From Balanoglossus misakiensis (taxonomy: Eukaryota > Hemichordata): DNA of 64,000 nt. The translations under genes and the position numbers were made by a program. Within the stretch, counting starts at the first letter, position 1; each line of letters opens with the position of its first letter. Below are positions 1-12,600 of the stretch, piece after piece. The DNA lies in the NCBI GenBank assembly GCA_040954595.2, contig CM082577.2:5890001-5954000 (forward strand). The letters are read 5' to 3'. The notes beneath the pieces were generated by a model, which had not been told where the DNA came from, made no database searches, and saw only the letters and a list, made by a program, of their open reading frames with translations.

Positions 1-1563
1 GGGTGAAGCAACGACAGCGTGAAATCTCTCTCTAATGGTGGATGTGGCGTGAGGTTGGCCGATGTGCCTGGAGGTGGTCGAGTAGGATAATGGTGAGGGG
101 TCTACAAACGTTTCACCCAGCTCTCCCTGGACCCAGTCAGGCGGGGATATTCCGTCCTCGTCCGCATTCTTGGCAGCCGCGGCAGCCTTCCTCTTTGGTT
201 CGTCAAAATATATAGACTGTGATGTGGGGGAGAAATAAGTAAATAATGTTTTTGGTGATATTGGAAATTTTAACATTTTTTCTCTTTGGGTTGTCAAAAT
301 ATATAGACTGTCATGTGGGGGAAATAAGTAAATAATGCTTTAGATCACATTCGATAATTAAACATTTTTTCTTCATTTCAGTCAGCAAATATCATGAGGA
401 TTAATTATTTAATATCACTTTGCCTTTGCTTGCCTGTTTTTCAACCATACGAGTAATATACAGAATGCGTCAAAGCCTTTGTGCACAGAATAAACCGACC
501 AAAGAGACACACAAATTCAGTTCCTCTGACAATGCTTCACTGTCTTACCATGTATGATGGCAATGTAGGCAGCGGTCCAGAGTCTGGTCTGTGCGAGTAC
601 GGCCCCTCTAGCAGCCCCCTCTTCAACATGTGCTTCAGCAACTCCGCGTACAGGTTTCGATTTTTCCTGTAAGACAAACAAGAAATCCTAACCCCTGTCC
701 TGCTGAAACCAACCACAATTCCAGGCGGTTGTCGCATTTGTACAGGGACCACAGCAGGAGAAGGGTTAGTGATTTGCTGATCATTTACTTCAATTATACT
801 TGTGACATATCTTTTTTTTATGTTTGTTCATTATACAAATCTGTAATCATGACAGCAAATATAGCATTTTTGTATAAATCTAGAACTTGATAAATGATAC
901 AGAACATTTTCCGTGGAATAAACATAATAGTTTTTGGGTGAAGCATTGAGATTTGTCAGCCTGCCTACATTTTGCTGCACGGTAATGTTGTGCAAAATTT
1001 GAGACTTACCGTCCTGTGACCCCTGACCCTGGTGGTTCACACAGCTTTTTAATCCACAAGGCACACCGTTGTCGTTCTGTTAGAAAAAAAGGACAGAAAG
1101 AAACACACATGATTACTGATTCAGTGATGTACTTTAATATCTTTTAAAATGCCTCCGTTGCTTTGACAAAAACAGTTTACAATGTTGTACATGTACTTCA
1201 CTTTTTTCTCAAATAACGCCCCATGCAGAGACTAGGTTTTTAAAAAAGCATCAGGTAATCACTTGTTATGCACACAGCAGAAGTGAAATTGAGACCACAA
1301 CTGGTTGGTTTTTCAAAGTTTGGACTCAGTTCAAGATGCTATGAGTCACGTTGCATTTCATCAGACGCCAATGATGTACCGTCAACATAAAAATGTTGGT
1401 GTGAGTTACGCATTAATTACGTCAACCAATCAAAGTCAGATTATGTACCCTTACCTGACTTATGAGGTAGTTTCAGCACAAATGGTTTCATCGCCGCTAG
1501 ATACTGGTCAAACTCCTCGTCTAGTCGCTTGGTTACCTCTTGCGTTGATTCCATTGTAGCCAT
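1..1563 (-). CDS. CEP112: CEP112-like centrosomal protein, N-terminal four coding exons (partial)
   Basis: Four exons on the minus strand join in one frame: 1563-1455, 1076-1010, 666-549 and 216-1, the last running off the window. Every junction has GT/AG (donors GTAAGG, GTAAGT, GTAAGA; acceptors after pyrimidine tracts). They encode 170 residues. The start ATG (1563-1561) has G at -3 and +4, and an in-frame TGA lies ten codons upstream; Met4 is a weaker alternative. I recognise the conserved block of the DUF4485 domain at the N-terminus of CEP112 (CCDC46), about residues 14-105: LDEEFDQYL, KPFVLKLPHKSERQRCALW, KKLCEPPGSG, GRKNRNLYAELL, LPTLPSYMSIYFDEP. CEP112 is a coiled-coil centrosomal protein; its long C-terminal coiled coil would lie left of the window. 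Residues from about 113 on are an Ala/Lys then Ser/Thr-rich linker. The gene is divergent from the peflin-like gene, with start codons 2.7 kb apart. The identification rests on memory of the family, not a search. Confidence 0.82.
191..372. repeat. 91-bp tandem duplication covering the exon 4 splice acceptor of CEP112
   Basis: 191-281 and 282-372 are two adjacent copies of a 91-bp unit. Both contain the acceptor of the minus-strand exon (AG at 218-217 and 309-308) and the first codons of that exon. The inner half is well conserved and the distal part more diverged. The upstream copy (acceptor at 309-308) behaves as a decoy: splicing there adds 91 nt, shifts the frame and reaches TGA a few codons into the true exon. 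Confidence 0.85.
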
Positions 1564-4242
1564 AGCGATGACGCGGCTTTCAGTGATGTGTCAGACCTGG
1601 CAATGTTATCTGTGTAGGTTAAAGTAATGATGTCAGTTATTGTTGGTGGAATTTCCTATGCATCTAAACTATTCAATGACAATGAACTTATTTTTGTAAG
1701 GTTAAGTACATAAACTCTATGACAAAGGAGCTGCTTCAATACACTTGAATCACTGTGCTTGAATTTTCATGCACAGTGTGTGTTTTTTATAAAAGCCAAC
1801 TCCTCAAATATACTTTACCCATGTTTCAATATTGAACGTGCACCTCTAGCTGGGAGGGGAAGTTTAATTAAACACCGACTTGCAGAAATATCAAAATTTT
1901 GTTTGACCTAGTACACCCAGCCCAATATTATATGGTACAACTTGCTCATCAGTTGCTAAAACAAACTTTTTTTCCAATTTCAGTTGTTCAGTCATTTGCA
2001 TTAGCCTTGAAAATCCAGTTTACAGAGTACAAACCAGCCTCCTCGTAAATTATGCCATTTAAAAATGGAAAAGAATCGAGTCACAGCTTAGAGGTGCCAC
2101 GCTAATACCAGGGTTTTAATATCGGCCTGGATACTCTATTATGCCAGCGTTCAAACAATGAAATGCCACTGTGCGAATCAGCGGTTCCACGCCAGTGGCA
2201 ACTGCAACCAAACAGTGGACGCCAGACAATGGGGTAACATTTCATTGATGCTGGATCATTGACAAGACTGAGACAGTTTAATGATATTAAAATAACTCTA
2301 CTTCTATAGTACATGATCCGACACCGCTAAGATGTTCTTCTATACGCAAAATTCAACATTCAACGTGCCGGGGAGGAATTGATTTTTGCATTGGTGGCAA
2401 GAGTGACAACTGCATTAAACAGAAAGGAATCTGCACTTTCATATTTAAAAAAAAAAGTGTTTTAAATTTAAAATATCGGCATTCTCAGAATCACAATTGT
2501 AGTGACATCATCATTACATTTCAGTTAAATTTAAAACAATTCTTTCACCCCCAGTTCCCTATGCAGAGGTCCAACTTTACAATATTTACTGTAGAAACTA
2601 ACTGATTTGGTCCAAAGGCAAACCACAGTGGTCAAAGGGTAAAATTGTAACAGTCAGGGTTCTGAGCACTATATATGTGATTCAATTACACATATAGTTC
2701 TGTAGGGCCTATCAAATAGTTAATACATACAACATGTAGCAAAGAAACAACAGCTGGATGAAAAGTCATTCATTGTTGCATGTACTAACGGTATGCAGAA
2801 TTGCTAATTAATTTTGGGAACTGGTTCCAAATATTAGAGGTCGGTGTGGCGATATCAAACAAACTCTATCAAATGCATGCCTGTGACAGATTTTTGTTGG
2901 CAGAACAAAACTTGCTGGGGAAAAAATACTTTTTGAGCATCAAGTACTACAAAATTGCACTGGAATAAATCAATTTATGCTCACTCTAAATATTTCAAAG
3001 CCCTTGTGTATAAGCGACGCTTTCCTTTCTTCAAACAACGGTCCCAAGAACATGCGATTAAATTATAGATGAATAAACAGTAATTTGATTAATGCTCAAC
3101 AGTTTCTCACACCTCAAAGTACTTACGTGGAAATCAATGATCATATATAGCTTGGCTGTCACAAAGTTATACTGAGATGAGGAGCTGATTTCGTAGCTCG
3201 ATCTGTAAAATCTACAGACTCGAGACCCTGGCGTGGTCAGTGTAGCCCCAAACTATCATTTGGCACGGTGTCAATGGAATTTAAGAACGTTAGTACTTGA
3301 ATGTACACTGCTATCAGGAGTTGGCCTTTTGCCAGAGGGCTAGGAGGGAATTTCATTTACTGGTCGCCTTCCTTCGTGTATCCCGGAAGTCAATACTGCA
3401 GCGGGTTTTTAAACATAAAATTCCTGCTGGCGACAACCGAAGTTGCTGGGAAACTGGTGAAAGTTAACGAAATGTAAATATGCAGAAAAAATAAGGAACG
3501 GGTAATTGGTAACCGAGTTGATCACCCATGCATATCAACTGAGCGCAAAAACCGCGTCCCCCGTTGGCACAGAAACGAACCGCCAGATGGCACTGATCTG
3601 TTTTCCGGTTTCGTCCCTTTCGCTCTTTTGAGATAAAAAATGTTTGTTTCTCAATTGGCCTACTTTTAAAATTCGATTGCAAACAGATCTGTTTTATCGA
3701 AGACAGTGCACAAGCGAAATATAACCAGATCGGCAATACCCTACCTGTAGTATTACACAGCAACAGACGACGCCGCGCCAGTATTGTTTTGAAATGCACC
3801 AGCCGTTGACGAAAGGTCATTCATGTACGCATGTTCTGTGACCCATCGCCATATCTCGCAAATGGTGAGACATAACGAGACAATGATACTTGCGTGATTT
3901 TATGCACGAACGACAAAATTGACTCGCCAAAACGCTTTCACTGAAACAAACTCACTATTCACTTTATCTTAAATTTTAAATTACAGGAAAGTGGAACATT
4001 TCCTTGGGGTTCGCAACTTTAAATATCAAAGAAATTGTTTTACACGAACCTTTGACCTCGACACCTTCGCTGATGTCATCACGTGACAGGGACGCTATAA
4101 CTGGCAGGTTGTCACTCAAGGACAAGGTCGACTGTAAAATAATCTGGCGTACATGCATATAAACCACACTCATTTGTAACGGTTGTGTTTTGGCGTCGTG
4201 TTGGAACATTTTCGTTGTATTTGACTATTGTTATGGTTTGCA
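1564..4242. other. Intergenic region between divergent CEP112-like and peflin-like genes
   Basis: No open frame with convincing coding character was found on either strand. The 118-codon minus ORF at 3464-3820 has no recognisable domain and no splice context. 5' UTRs and promoters of both flanking genes should lie here. A composite CRE/E-box motif sits 156 bp upstream of the peflin start. At 3180-3240 there is a vague tRNA-like A/B-box arrangement that I do not call. Confidence 0.6.
4071..4087. promoter_or_regulatory. CRE-like plus E-box composite motif upstream of peflin
   Basis: The sequence TGATGTCATCACGTGAC combines a CRE/ATF-like TGATGTCA and a canonical CACGTG E-box (USF/MITF/TFE type). 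It is 156 bp upstream of the peflin-like ATG, within the expected proximal promoter. Function is inferred from position and motif only. Confidence 0.35.
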
Positions 4243-6636
4243 ATGTCGTGGGGTACAGGTAACCAACCTTACACCAATCCCCAGTACCAGGTTTGTAATG
4301 TCAAGATTGCTACAACAGTTTCAAGGATCATGGCTAGGGCTGCTCCCAATCTCAAATCTCATTCTAAAATCACACTTTATATAAAACAGATGTATTGAAC
4401 GTGTGTTATAATTCGCTGTGTGGGGATAATTTAAATGTCAAATAAACGTACCTTTAGACCTTAAAATCACCAAGTAATGTTTTGTACAGTTGCTAGTGAA
4501 GTACTTAGTGTTTACCTCTGATAAAGTAATCAACTCACTTCAATGCAGTGCGTGGTAAAGTAATAAATCACTTAATTTTACAACAATGCAAACCAGATAC
4601 CTGAGGCTGTCGCAAGTGTTAAGGTCTAACACATTAATTTTATGTTAAAACTGTCTGTCCAATATTACTCTGTAAATAAACTTGGCATATGCTATACTGT
4701 GTGTAACGATTTTGACAAGATTACTGATGTTTTGTGGGTGTTATGTGCAATATTTCTCAGGCTGGAGCAGGATATGGTCAAAGCTATGGAACTCCCACAC
4801 AACAAGCCTATGGCGTCCCTCCACAGCAAGCTGGCCGACCCCCTCCCCAGCAGCAGCAGGGCTATGGTGCCCCTCCCCAGCAGGCATATGGAGCACCCCC
4901 GCCGCAGCAAGCCTATGGTGCACCTCCTCCGGCACAACAGGGATATGGAGCCCCTCCTTCGCAGTATGGAGCCCCTCCCCAACAGTACGGCACCCCAGCG
5001 CAGGGGTACGGGGCTCCCCCTCCCCAAAGTCATCCAGGGTACGGAGGGGCTCCGGGATACGGGGGAGGGTACGGGGCGGGACCTCCACCCCCTCCAGGTG
5101 TAGATCCCAAACTGTGGGATTGGTTCAGGGTAAGGAAGTTAAGCTATCGTTTCAAGCGCAAAATATGCAGCACATGTAATGTTTGTACACATGAAATTAC
5201 ACACATGCGCATAAGACGATCGTCAGCCTTTAACATTATTTACAAATTCCAACAGGTAGTTGATGTTGATGGCAATGGTAAGATAACGGCCGACGAACTG
5301 CGGCAGGTCTTGTTGAACGGAAACTGGTCGCCTTTCAACCCGGAAACATGTCGGCTCATGATTGGCATGTTTGACAGAAACAAGTAAGTTACCCTCATGG
5401 CTTACCTTCGATTTTGGAAATACAGAGGAAAATTAACATTTCAATTTTCCATCTGACCTGTTCAAGTTTGGCAGCTTCATTTAGTTTGTAGTATTTCTTC
5501 TGGCTTCCTTGTTGCTTTTGTATGGCAGAGTACTTGTTCCTGGGTTTTGGATCTTCCTTTCGACTGCTTCTTGTAACGGCTGGTATTTGGGCTTTCCTAC
5601 TTTTCACTTGTTTGGCAGTCGAAGTATTTTCTCTGACTTTCCTTTCTGCCAGCAGGGATGGCACCATAGACGTTCACGAATTTGCAGCCCTTTGGAAGTA
5701 CATTGACGAGTGGAAGAATTGTTTTGATAAGTAAGTTTAGAATTCAGGATGCGGAAGGTTATCTTCCATCATGCCGTCATTTTGATGCTAAGGTCAAGAA
5801 TTGAAATGAGATCATAATCGCCCTTGTACCTCAAAGTACCGAGTCACATTGTGACAAACAGAAATCCTCAGTTGAATCTTTTGCAAAATTGCAAATATAT
5901 TTATTTGCATCTTGCCAGTAAAGAAAAGTGCACCTACACTTTTTAATAGTGCATTCTGTCATGTCTGCTACACATTTTATTTCTTCGTTAGATTTGATTT
6001 AGATAGATCGGGTAACATTGATGCTGGTGAACTTCTCAATGCCTTTAGGACGTTTGGATATCAGTTGTAAGTATTCAGTATGCTGTCAGTGTGCTCTCAC
6101 TCAGCCCCATTGTTTCTCATCATTTGGTTGAACTCACATTCAGTGAAATAGGGGTGATCAGTTACCAAGAACCCAGGACCTAAAAGTCTGTGAAATCCAT
6201 TTCACATATGGCACATCAACAAGGTGCTTTGATTAAAATGAAATCTATTGCGATGTTCACTTCTCAGTTTGTTTTCTCCAATTTCTAGGTCTATGGACTT
6301 TTGCAGAATAGTTGTTTCTCGGTTCGACAGACGTGGTGTAAATACAATAAATTTTGATGACTTCATCCAGTGTTGTGTCATGCTGAGGTCATTGACAGAG
6401 TCTTTCAAACAAAAAGATGCGCAGAAATCAGGGTGGATAACTGTAGCATATGAAGAGGTAAGTCTTGGCATTTTATTAATGAACTTGACCCTGTTTGACC
6501 AGAGTTTCTGTTAACATGTCGATGTACATAATGAAAAACAGTACTGAACTATTCTTAAAAAAAAGACATCATTTTGTCATTCCTATTATTTTGACAGTTC
6601 CTGCACATGGTACTGGAAAACACAACCTATCACTGA
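4243..6636 (+). CDS. PEF1: Peflin/ALG-2-type penta-EF-hand protein, complete, seven coding exons
   Basis: The coding exons are 4243-4290, 4761-5129, 5256-5383, 5656-5730, 5992-6066, 6289-6457 and 6598-6636. They join in frame to 300 residues; all introns are GT..AG, though the first donor (GTTTGT) is weak. In-frame TGA at 4222-4224 supports the start. Residues 17-130 are Gly/Pro/Gln/Tyr-rich with about six YGAPP repeats, as in peflin. Five EF-hands follow: loops at 142-153, 179-190 and 209-220 are canonical (D-x-D/N-x-N/D/S...E), while 245-256 and 275-286 are degenerate, matching group I penta-EF-hand proteins where the fifth hand mediates dimerisation. Peflin pairs with ALG-2 (PDCD6) and acts in Ca2+-regulated ER-to-Golgi transport and as a CUL3 adaptor. 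Human peflin is of similar length. The core also resembles ALG-2 (FNP, FDDFIQ motifs), so orthology to peflin rather than a long ALG-2 is likely but not certain. The nearest AATAAA I noticed (7924-7929) is 1.3 kb downstream. Confidence 0.9.
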
Positions 6637-8798
6637 TTGTTCACTTCTTCTGAAGTCTTCCTGTCTCGGAGAACCACAATGCAAGAGACAATTGTAAAAA
6701 ACAGTGTTTTTGTATAGTTGCAGGATTTTTTTTAAATATCCAGTCATCACTGCAAGTCAGTCACTGGACTGGTGGTATTCGATATACCAAAACATGCATT
6801 TTACTCAGTATCATGAATTTGTAATCAAGGGCTTCTCTTTTTAATTTATACTCCGGATTTGATATTTAATCAGGTCATTTTAAACGACTGTCATGTGGTG
6901 TAATACACTGTGGTAGTCTGAAATTATAACTATCTAGAATGTGTCGAGATTTTTGCTAAGGTTATTGGCGATTGGTCGGTTTCCTTTATAGTTGCTTACT
7001 GGACTAATCAGGGAAGTTGTACCTTATGACATGCTGCAGGCTTCACCAATCACAAAAGATCAGGGTTTCTGTGCCGTTGCAGCTCGACTGGCACTGTGTA
7101 GCTCGGTACCTTACGTTTCACCAGAATTGTAAACAAAAATTATTGTCAGTCAAGTTGAACAAATCTTGCCATCTGTAGCTGGAGGCTGATGTTACTTGTT
7201 TTGTCTATAAACGACATGATGCATTTGAATAACGTCTGTGTCTAATGTTGTCAGGTGTAGCATTGAAAAGTCGTCCCTTTTTCAGAATCTGGCTATGAAA
7301 TGGGAAATAGTACCATTTTGCAAGCTATTTTTTTTGTAGCTCAATGTATTCTTGAGTTTTCCTGTCTTAACCGATATGTACATAGTCAAGTCGTAGTCTT
7401 TATGCTTGCTTCATAAAATGTCGCATGATTTTCAGTGAACAAACACGCTGGCTTCTACCGAACAACAACGCGGGATTGTATAGCGCCCTCTAGTGTTCAA
7501 GTGTTGCTGGCAAACACTTCGACTATGAATATTCTGACCTGTTCAGCTTCAGACTAGCCACAGAAGTGCGAGGGTCTAATTCGTGCAACCCGCTTATTCA
7601 TTTACCTTGCACAGTGGACGTATGTGCGTGGACAATTTCTAGGTCTTTTAATAACACGAAATTGTGCTTTTTTATGATTGTCAATACATTTTCCAGATGT
7701 GAGCTTTTAAATTGGTAATGAACGGTATAGGGTTTAAAATGAACTGGACATTCACTTATAGTATTAATACAGTCGGGGAAACAAATTGGGCAAATGGTTT
7801 TCATATCTGGGAGAGAATGTACACCAAATATGTTCCAATCGTTTTAATTTGGAAACACGATTAAATTCTCATTAATTTTGTTTGACCCAAAAGCTTTTAG
7901 TCGGCTGTCGGACTCTTTTTATAAATAAAGCGAAACTCTATCATATTTGCGGTTGACACGTTTCTTCATTTGCGGTGTTCGATTTTATGGCGGTAATATC
8001 GAGCACAGCATGGGCAACATGCAAGTTACCTGTTGGTATAAACGTTTGGGAATCCAGGCCGGTTATACTCGTAAACACGTGACAAACTGCAGAGAGAAAA
8101 TTTGCATATAGGTATGTCGATATAATTTCTTGAACGATAAGCCCGAAGCATCAACAGTTTATCCCACGAGACAACCTACAATTCAGCATATTTCAGCGAA
8201 TTGAACAACATTGTTTAGTAGAAAAGGCACGGACTTTGTTAAATGTGTTTGACTGAGACACCCCCAAATGAGTACGTCCTGGAACGTTGGATTTGTTGTT
8301 TGGGGCTCCAAGCATGAACTTTCATTTTCAGAAGTTGGAAATTGGCAAATACTACGAACTTAAGGTAATGTTTGACATCTGATATATAACCTTGTTTGTC
8401 ACAAGTTCACCACGTCATTTAGACAGTCTCACAACGCAATGAAGTATGGTATCACGATACAGCGTGAACTGCACCTACATGTGACAAAATAATGATTGAC
8501 GACGCACAACATTACTTCACTTCATATGATATCAGTAATACAATTCATAAAAACCGGCAATGCGTGATGGATTTGTCCTTCGCCCCGACGATGAAAATGT
8601 GAACTTGCGTGTCGTCAGCGATAATCAGACGTATGCATTTTGCGCGCGAAGCACTTTTGAAAAGATAGGCAACTAACTTGTTCATGCATATATACGCATT
8701 TATTTCCATCCCCGAATATAATGCTCACCTGTTAAAGCGAAGGTTGCATTAACAATTAAAATTGATCGACAGGTATTGACTTATAAAGCTCAGCGAAA
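6637..8798. other. Peflin 3' flank, no further gene seen
   Basis: This contains the presumed 3' UTR of the peflin-like gene. A plus-strand AATAAA lies at 7924-7929 and could be a late polyadenylation signal, but no GU-rich downstream element stands out. The remaining ORFs are short and without recognisable domains. Confidence 0.5.
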
Positions 8799-8880
8799 GG
8801 TAGCGTGGCCGAGTGGTCTAAGGCGCTGGTTTAAGGCACCAGTCATTTCGATGGCGTGGGTTCGAATCCCACCGCTGCCA
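8799..8880 (+). tRNA. tRNA-Leu (anticodon AAG)
   Basis: An 82-nt type II (long variable arm) tRNA. The acceptor stem GGTAGCG (8799-8805) pairs with CGCTGCC (8873-8879); the discriminator is A8880 and CCA is not encoded, as in eukaryotic nuclei. A box TGGCCGAGTGG is at 8806-8816 and B box GGTTCGAATCC at 8859-8869. The anticodon stem CTGGT/ACCAG (8826-8830, 8838-8842) encloses a seven-base loop with AAG at 8833-8835, normally modified to IAG and reading CUU/CUC/CUA. There is no intron. A TTTTT run at 8886-8890 is a good Pol III terminator. The sequence is very close to the vertebrate gene as I recall it. Confidence 0.97.
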
Positions 8881-8885
8881 ATAAC

Positions 8886-8890
8886 TTTTT
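8886..8890 (+). terminator. Pol III terminator of the tRNA-Leu gene
   Basis: Five consecutive T residues begin six bases after the discriminator base, the usual position for RNA polymerase III termination. Confidence 0.85.
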
Positions 8891-9679
8891 GGAATAAAGT
8901 GGCTAGAAATATGTACATGTACATGTTTGCAAGCAAATATACAGACCTGACGATTTATTTCCAACCATAGACAATTTCCAACGTTTCTCAATGGAGGAAC
9001 TTTTTCATTTAATGTTTACACCATTCTTTTGGCTTTTCGGCAAAAATATGAAAATCAGCAGTTACGAACTTTCTGCACCAGATAGTCGTATAACCCTGAC
9101 GTGCAGAACTTATCAGACAATTTTTATGTGGGTAGACCCGACTGGTAATCTCCGTGTCAGATTTATCCAATGCCTGGATATCAGATTGGATTAGTTTCAC
9201 AATGTACAGAAAAGTGCAAAATTAGAGTTGTACGTGACGACAAACATAGGATTTATTGCGTAAGTTTATGGTCCTTTGAATAAATTTTCACGGAGGTGAG
9301 CAGATCAGTGCAGTGTAGTGCGGGATTCAATGTGTCATCATTACCCTGGGAGCGTTTGAAAATCTGGAGTGAAAAAAATCCCCGTCAAGGTTATAACGGC
9401 TATATTCTCATCGTCGGAATTGATGTGCATTCCGCTGCCCAGATTACAATATCTCGAGAACTCGTATGAGCGGAGTGCATTCAAAGATAGGTCTATAAAA
9501 CCGCAGCAAATGTAGCAGTAATCTCGCTTTTTTTTATAAAAACGCCATAAAAAAGTACGCTCACTCAGCCTGCAAAAATGCGTTTTAATCAATTTTACGT
9601 CGAGAGTAATTCATTTATGGGGATGCGTTTATGGAGAGTGGCGCGGCACACATGTTGTGTCGAATGACCAATAAATGCT

Positions 9680-9698
9680 GGGGGGGGGGGGGGGGGGG
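9680..9698 (+). repeat. Poly-G homopolymer (19 G)
   Basis: An uninterrupted run of 19 G. It is able to form G-quadruplexes and is prone to length error in sequencing. Confidence 0.9.
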
Positions 9699-12494
9699 CG
9701 AGTCTGTAATGCACAGTTCGTGTCTAGTCGCAATAATATTGATATACAACCTAAAGCTTACTGTTTGTGAGATACTCATCGAATATAAAGAAGGGAGTTT
9801 TCAAAGCATTGGAAAAAACGCTCGTATAAGTGAAAGACCTAAGATCTGAAACTTCCTCTCTCGGCCAGTGACTCGTCTAAAAAAATAATCGGAACAGTAA
9901 ACTTGATAAAAATAACGTGGTGCCGAAAATGAATATTCTTATGATCAGTTTCCATGTTTTGAGACCAAACTGTTATCAAACTCAAACTTTAATCTTGTAG
10001 TATTTGAAAATTAAAATGGCAGTTAAATTTTGTGATACCTCAAAAGTTGGATTGTATGTTCTTGGTGACCAGGTGGACCCCCTCTCCAATTAAGTACAAA
10101 ACTAAATTACATAAATATCATGAAATTCCGTTCCTTTTGCAGAATTATCGGTGCATTCTGACCCACGCTGTAAGACACCAAACGTAAATGCCATCCAAAC
10201 GACGGAGATGTGCGAACGCGGGCGTCTGTTTCATCTGCAAATACTCTAAATGGACAAACTGAAAACTCGGCACCGTCTACGCGTCTGGCATCCTGTATTT
10301 ATTTAAGCGGCGTCAAATAACGCGAAGACGACTCCCATATACAAACAAAGTTTTCTCGTAACCATGGTAAAAATTAAAGACATTCAAAATATATTCCTGG
10401 ATGCTGGAAAAAAGAACTTGCTTGCCCCCCCCCCTCCCCGCCCTGAAAAATTGAAATTCAAGGCACGTGCTGATGCAATGAACCTCGGTCTACTGCCGTG
10501 GGATAATGTTTTAGAAATATTATTAAATATCTAATTTCATTTTCAAATACAGTCTCATACCTCCTTCGAGACCACTGGTCACTCCCTTAGATTCCTGTTG
10601 CAGAATACTTAGTGACACAAGAGAATAAAAATCATTATTGTTTTAACTTGCTCATATTTTTAGGCCTATCATCCGTATCATATCCAGAACGAAATGTCAA
10701 ATTCTTTTTTTTGTCTTATAGAGTGACAGTTCATTTATCTTATTTGTTATAATCGCTGCCATTTATTCTCTTCCGACCGTAAAACCGCAAAATCCCATGT
10801 GATCGATATGTTGAAATGCCTGAGTACGCCGAATCTTGATTCCGTAAGGGAGCGTTCAGTTATTACAACCGGGTGGGATGGCATAACTCTGCCGTTCGCT
10901 GGGAAAACTTCAAATTAGGTGAGAAGCGTTCTAGATCACGAAGAGTTTACTTTGCCATTACGTTCGGGCAGTTCGGATAATCAGTTTGTCAGATACTTGC
11001 GTCCCAAGAGACTGTAGTGCTTTATAACTTCATATATAATGACCATGCAGACGTACGTACGCGCATTGGGTGCGGATACGAAGGGGAAGGGAGGGGGTCG
11101 AATGTGCGCATGCTTGAACAATACTTTTCAGAGCTGATGACATCAATCACATCCATTGCCAAAGCTGTCTTTGGCTCTTCCAGACAAGCCCCCCATGCGA
11201 TCATCTCCATCGCCGTAAATTGCGGCCTCCTTAATACATGTACTCATATTAATTCGGTTCAATCTTATCTTTTTTTTATAAATGGCACGCAACTCCTGCC
11301 CCAGGGTAGCCCTCGCACTAAAAGCACTTAAAGGTTTACGGCGACAGACATGAAATTTGGACCCAAGCGCATATTGATGGCGTCGACATTTCCCAGGAGT
11401 AAGGTTAAATGGTAAGGTTCCTATACCTACGATAGCTAAAACTATCATGCGCACAGTTACATGCGCACATTTCCTGAAATTCCAATATTTCAAAAGATGT
11501 GTCACGCAAGAAATACAAGAACATGTTGTCTTTTTCATGAAATGGAACAGTTTTATGAATTTCTGTCGTTTATAATTCATTCGGGTACTCGGGGCAACGC
11601 GTCCTTTCTAGAAAGTGCAATCCATCATCTCGTTTAGAGTTCCAATTTTCAGACCGGATTTATTTAGCACAACAACAAAACGAATCGCAAAATACCATCA
11701 AATGCAAGGAAAAAACTTTTTGTTTGGCTCGCTGAAGGGGGGGGGGGTACGTGAGCGGACTGCGTTATTTTATCCATTTTACAGAACGATAATATTAAAG
11801 TACCCCAGGCGAGCAGACGACATAAAATGTGTGTTGGCCTTGGCAAAAGTCTGACTGGTGGTGACAGCCAATTCTGTATGCACGGCGCGAAACGATCGAT
11901 CCGATGTTAAGTTATATTTATGACATATCCAAACGCGCATTAAGGGGGAGAAATGATCGGTCTTAGCAGCACACGCCGCGCATAAATATCATTCCTCGCC
12001 GAGAAGTAGAGAGGGAACGACGGACTATTCCAATTTATCGAGCGGGAACTTGGCGTAATGACATTTTTTATAGGTTGCACGCAGAGAAATGGGGGAACTA
12101 TACAAATCAGCGCGTCTTAATTGGTGGGTTTCGTACCAATTGTATTCTCTTGATTGGGATGGCCGTGACCTACAAAGAGAATTAATCGATTAATTTTGGA
12201 TCAAACGGACGGATAGCCGTCAGCTGTTCCTGAAACAGACTGGGATGGAGTGAAAATCGAATTAAAGCGGGAGCGCTCCGGGGTTTGTCGAGCGAAATCG
12301 TTTTTTTTTTTAATTGTCACAGCTCACGAAGAAGCTCACGAATATAGAACACGTTATGAACTGAAATCGGACGCAAAAAACAACGTTTCAGTTGTGCGTA
12401 TAATCCAGTGATGTCACAAGCATGACAAGTCTACGACGATGTGGTGATTTTCTTGGTTAGATAAATTGCTGCATGGCAATCTGGTTACGGTTGT

Positions 12495-12600
12495 TAGCAA
12501 ATTCGTCGGTTGGTTTGTTCACTAGCTCTTTGGTTGGCTTTGACCGGTTGGTTGATTGGTTGGTTGATTGATTGGTTGGTTAGTTTAGGTTGCCAGATGT
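12495..12600 (+). repeat. Imperfect (TTGG/TTGA)n simple repeat
   Basis: Repeated TTGG, TTGA and TTGT words, such as TTGGTTGATTGGTTGG, across roughly 100 bp. Degenerate at both ends. Confidence 0.7.

Noticed and set aside
3180-3240. tRNA-derived SINE with A/B boxes
   Set aside because: TAGCTCGATCTG and ACTCGAGACC vaguely resemble the boxes, but they are too close together, lack stems and have no visible tail.
3464-3820. 118-codon minus ORF upstream of peflin
   Set aside because: No domain, odd Phe/Cys-rich composition; lies in the expected promoter region.
11143-11580. 145-codon minus-strand ORF
   Set aside because: No domain or coding-like composition; overlaps an opposite-strand ORF of similar quality.
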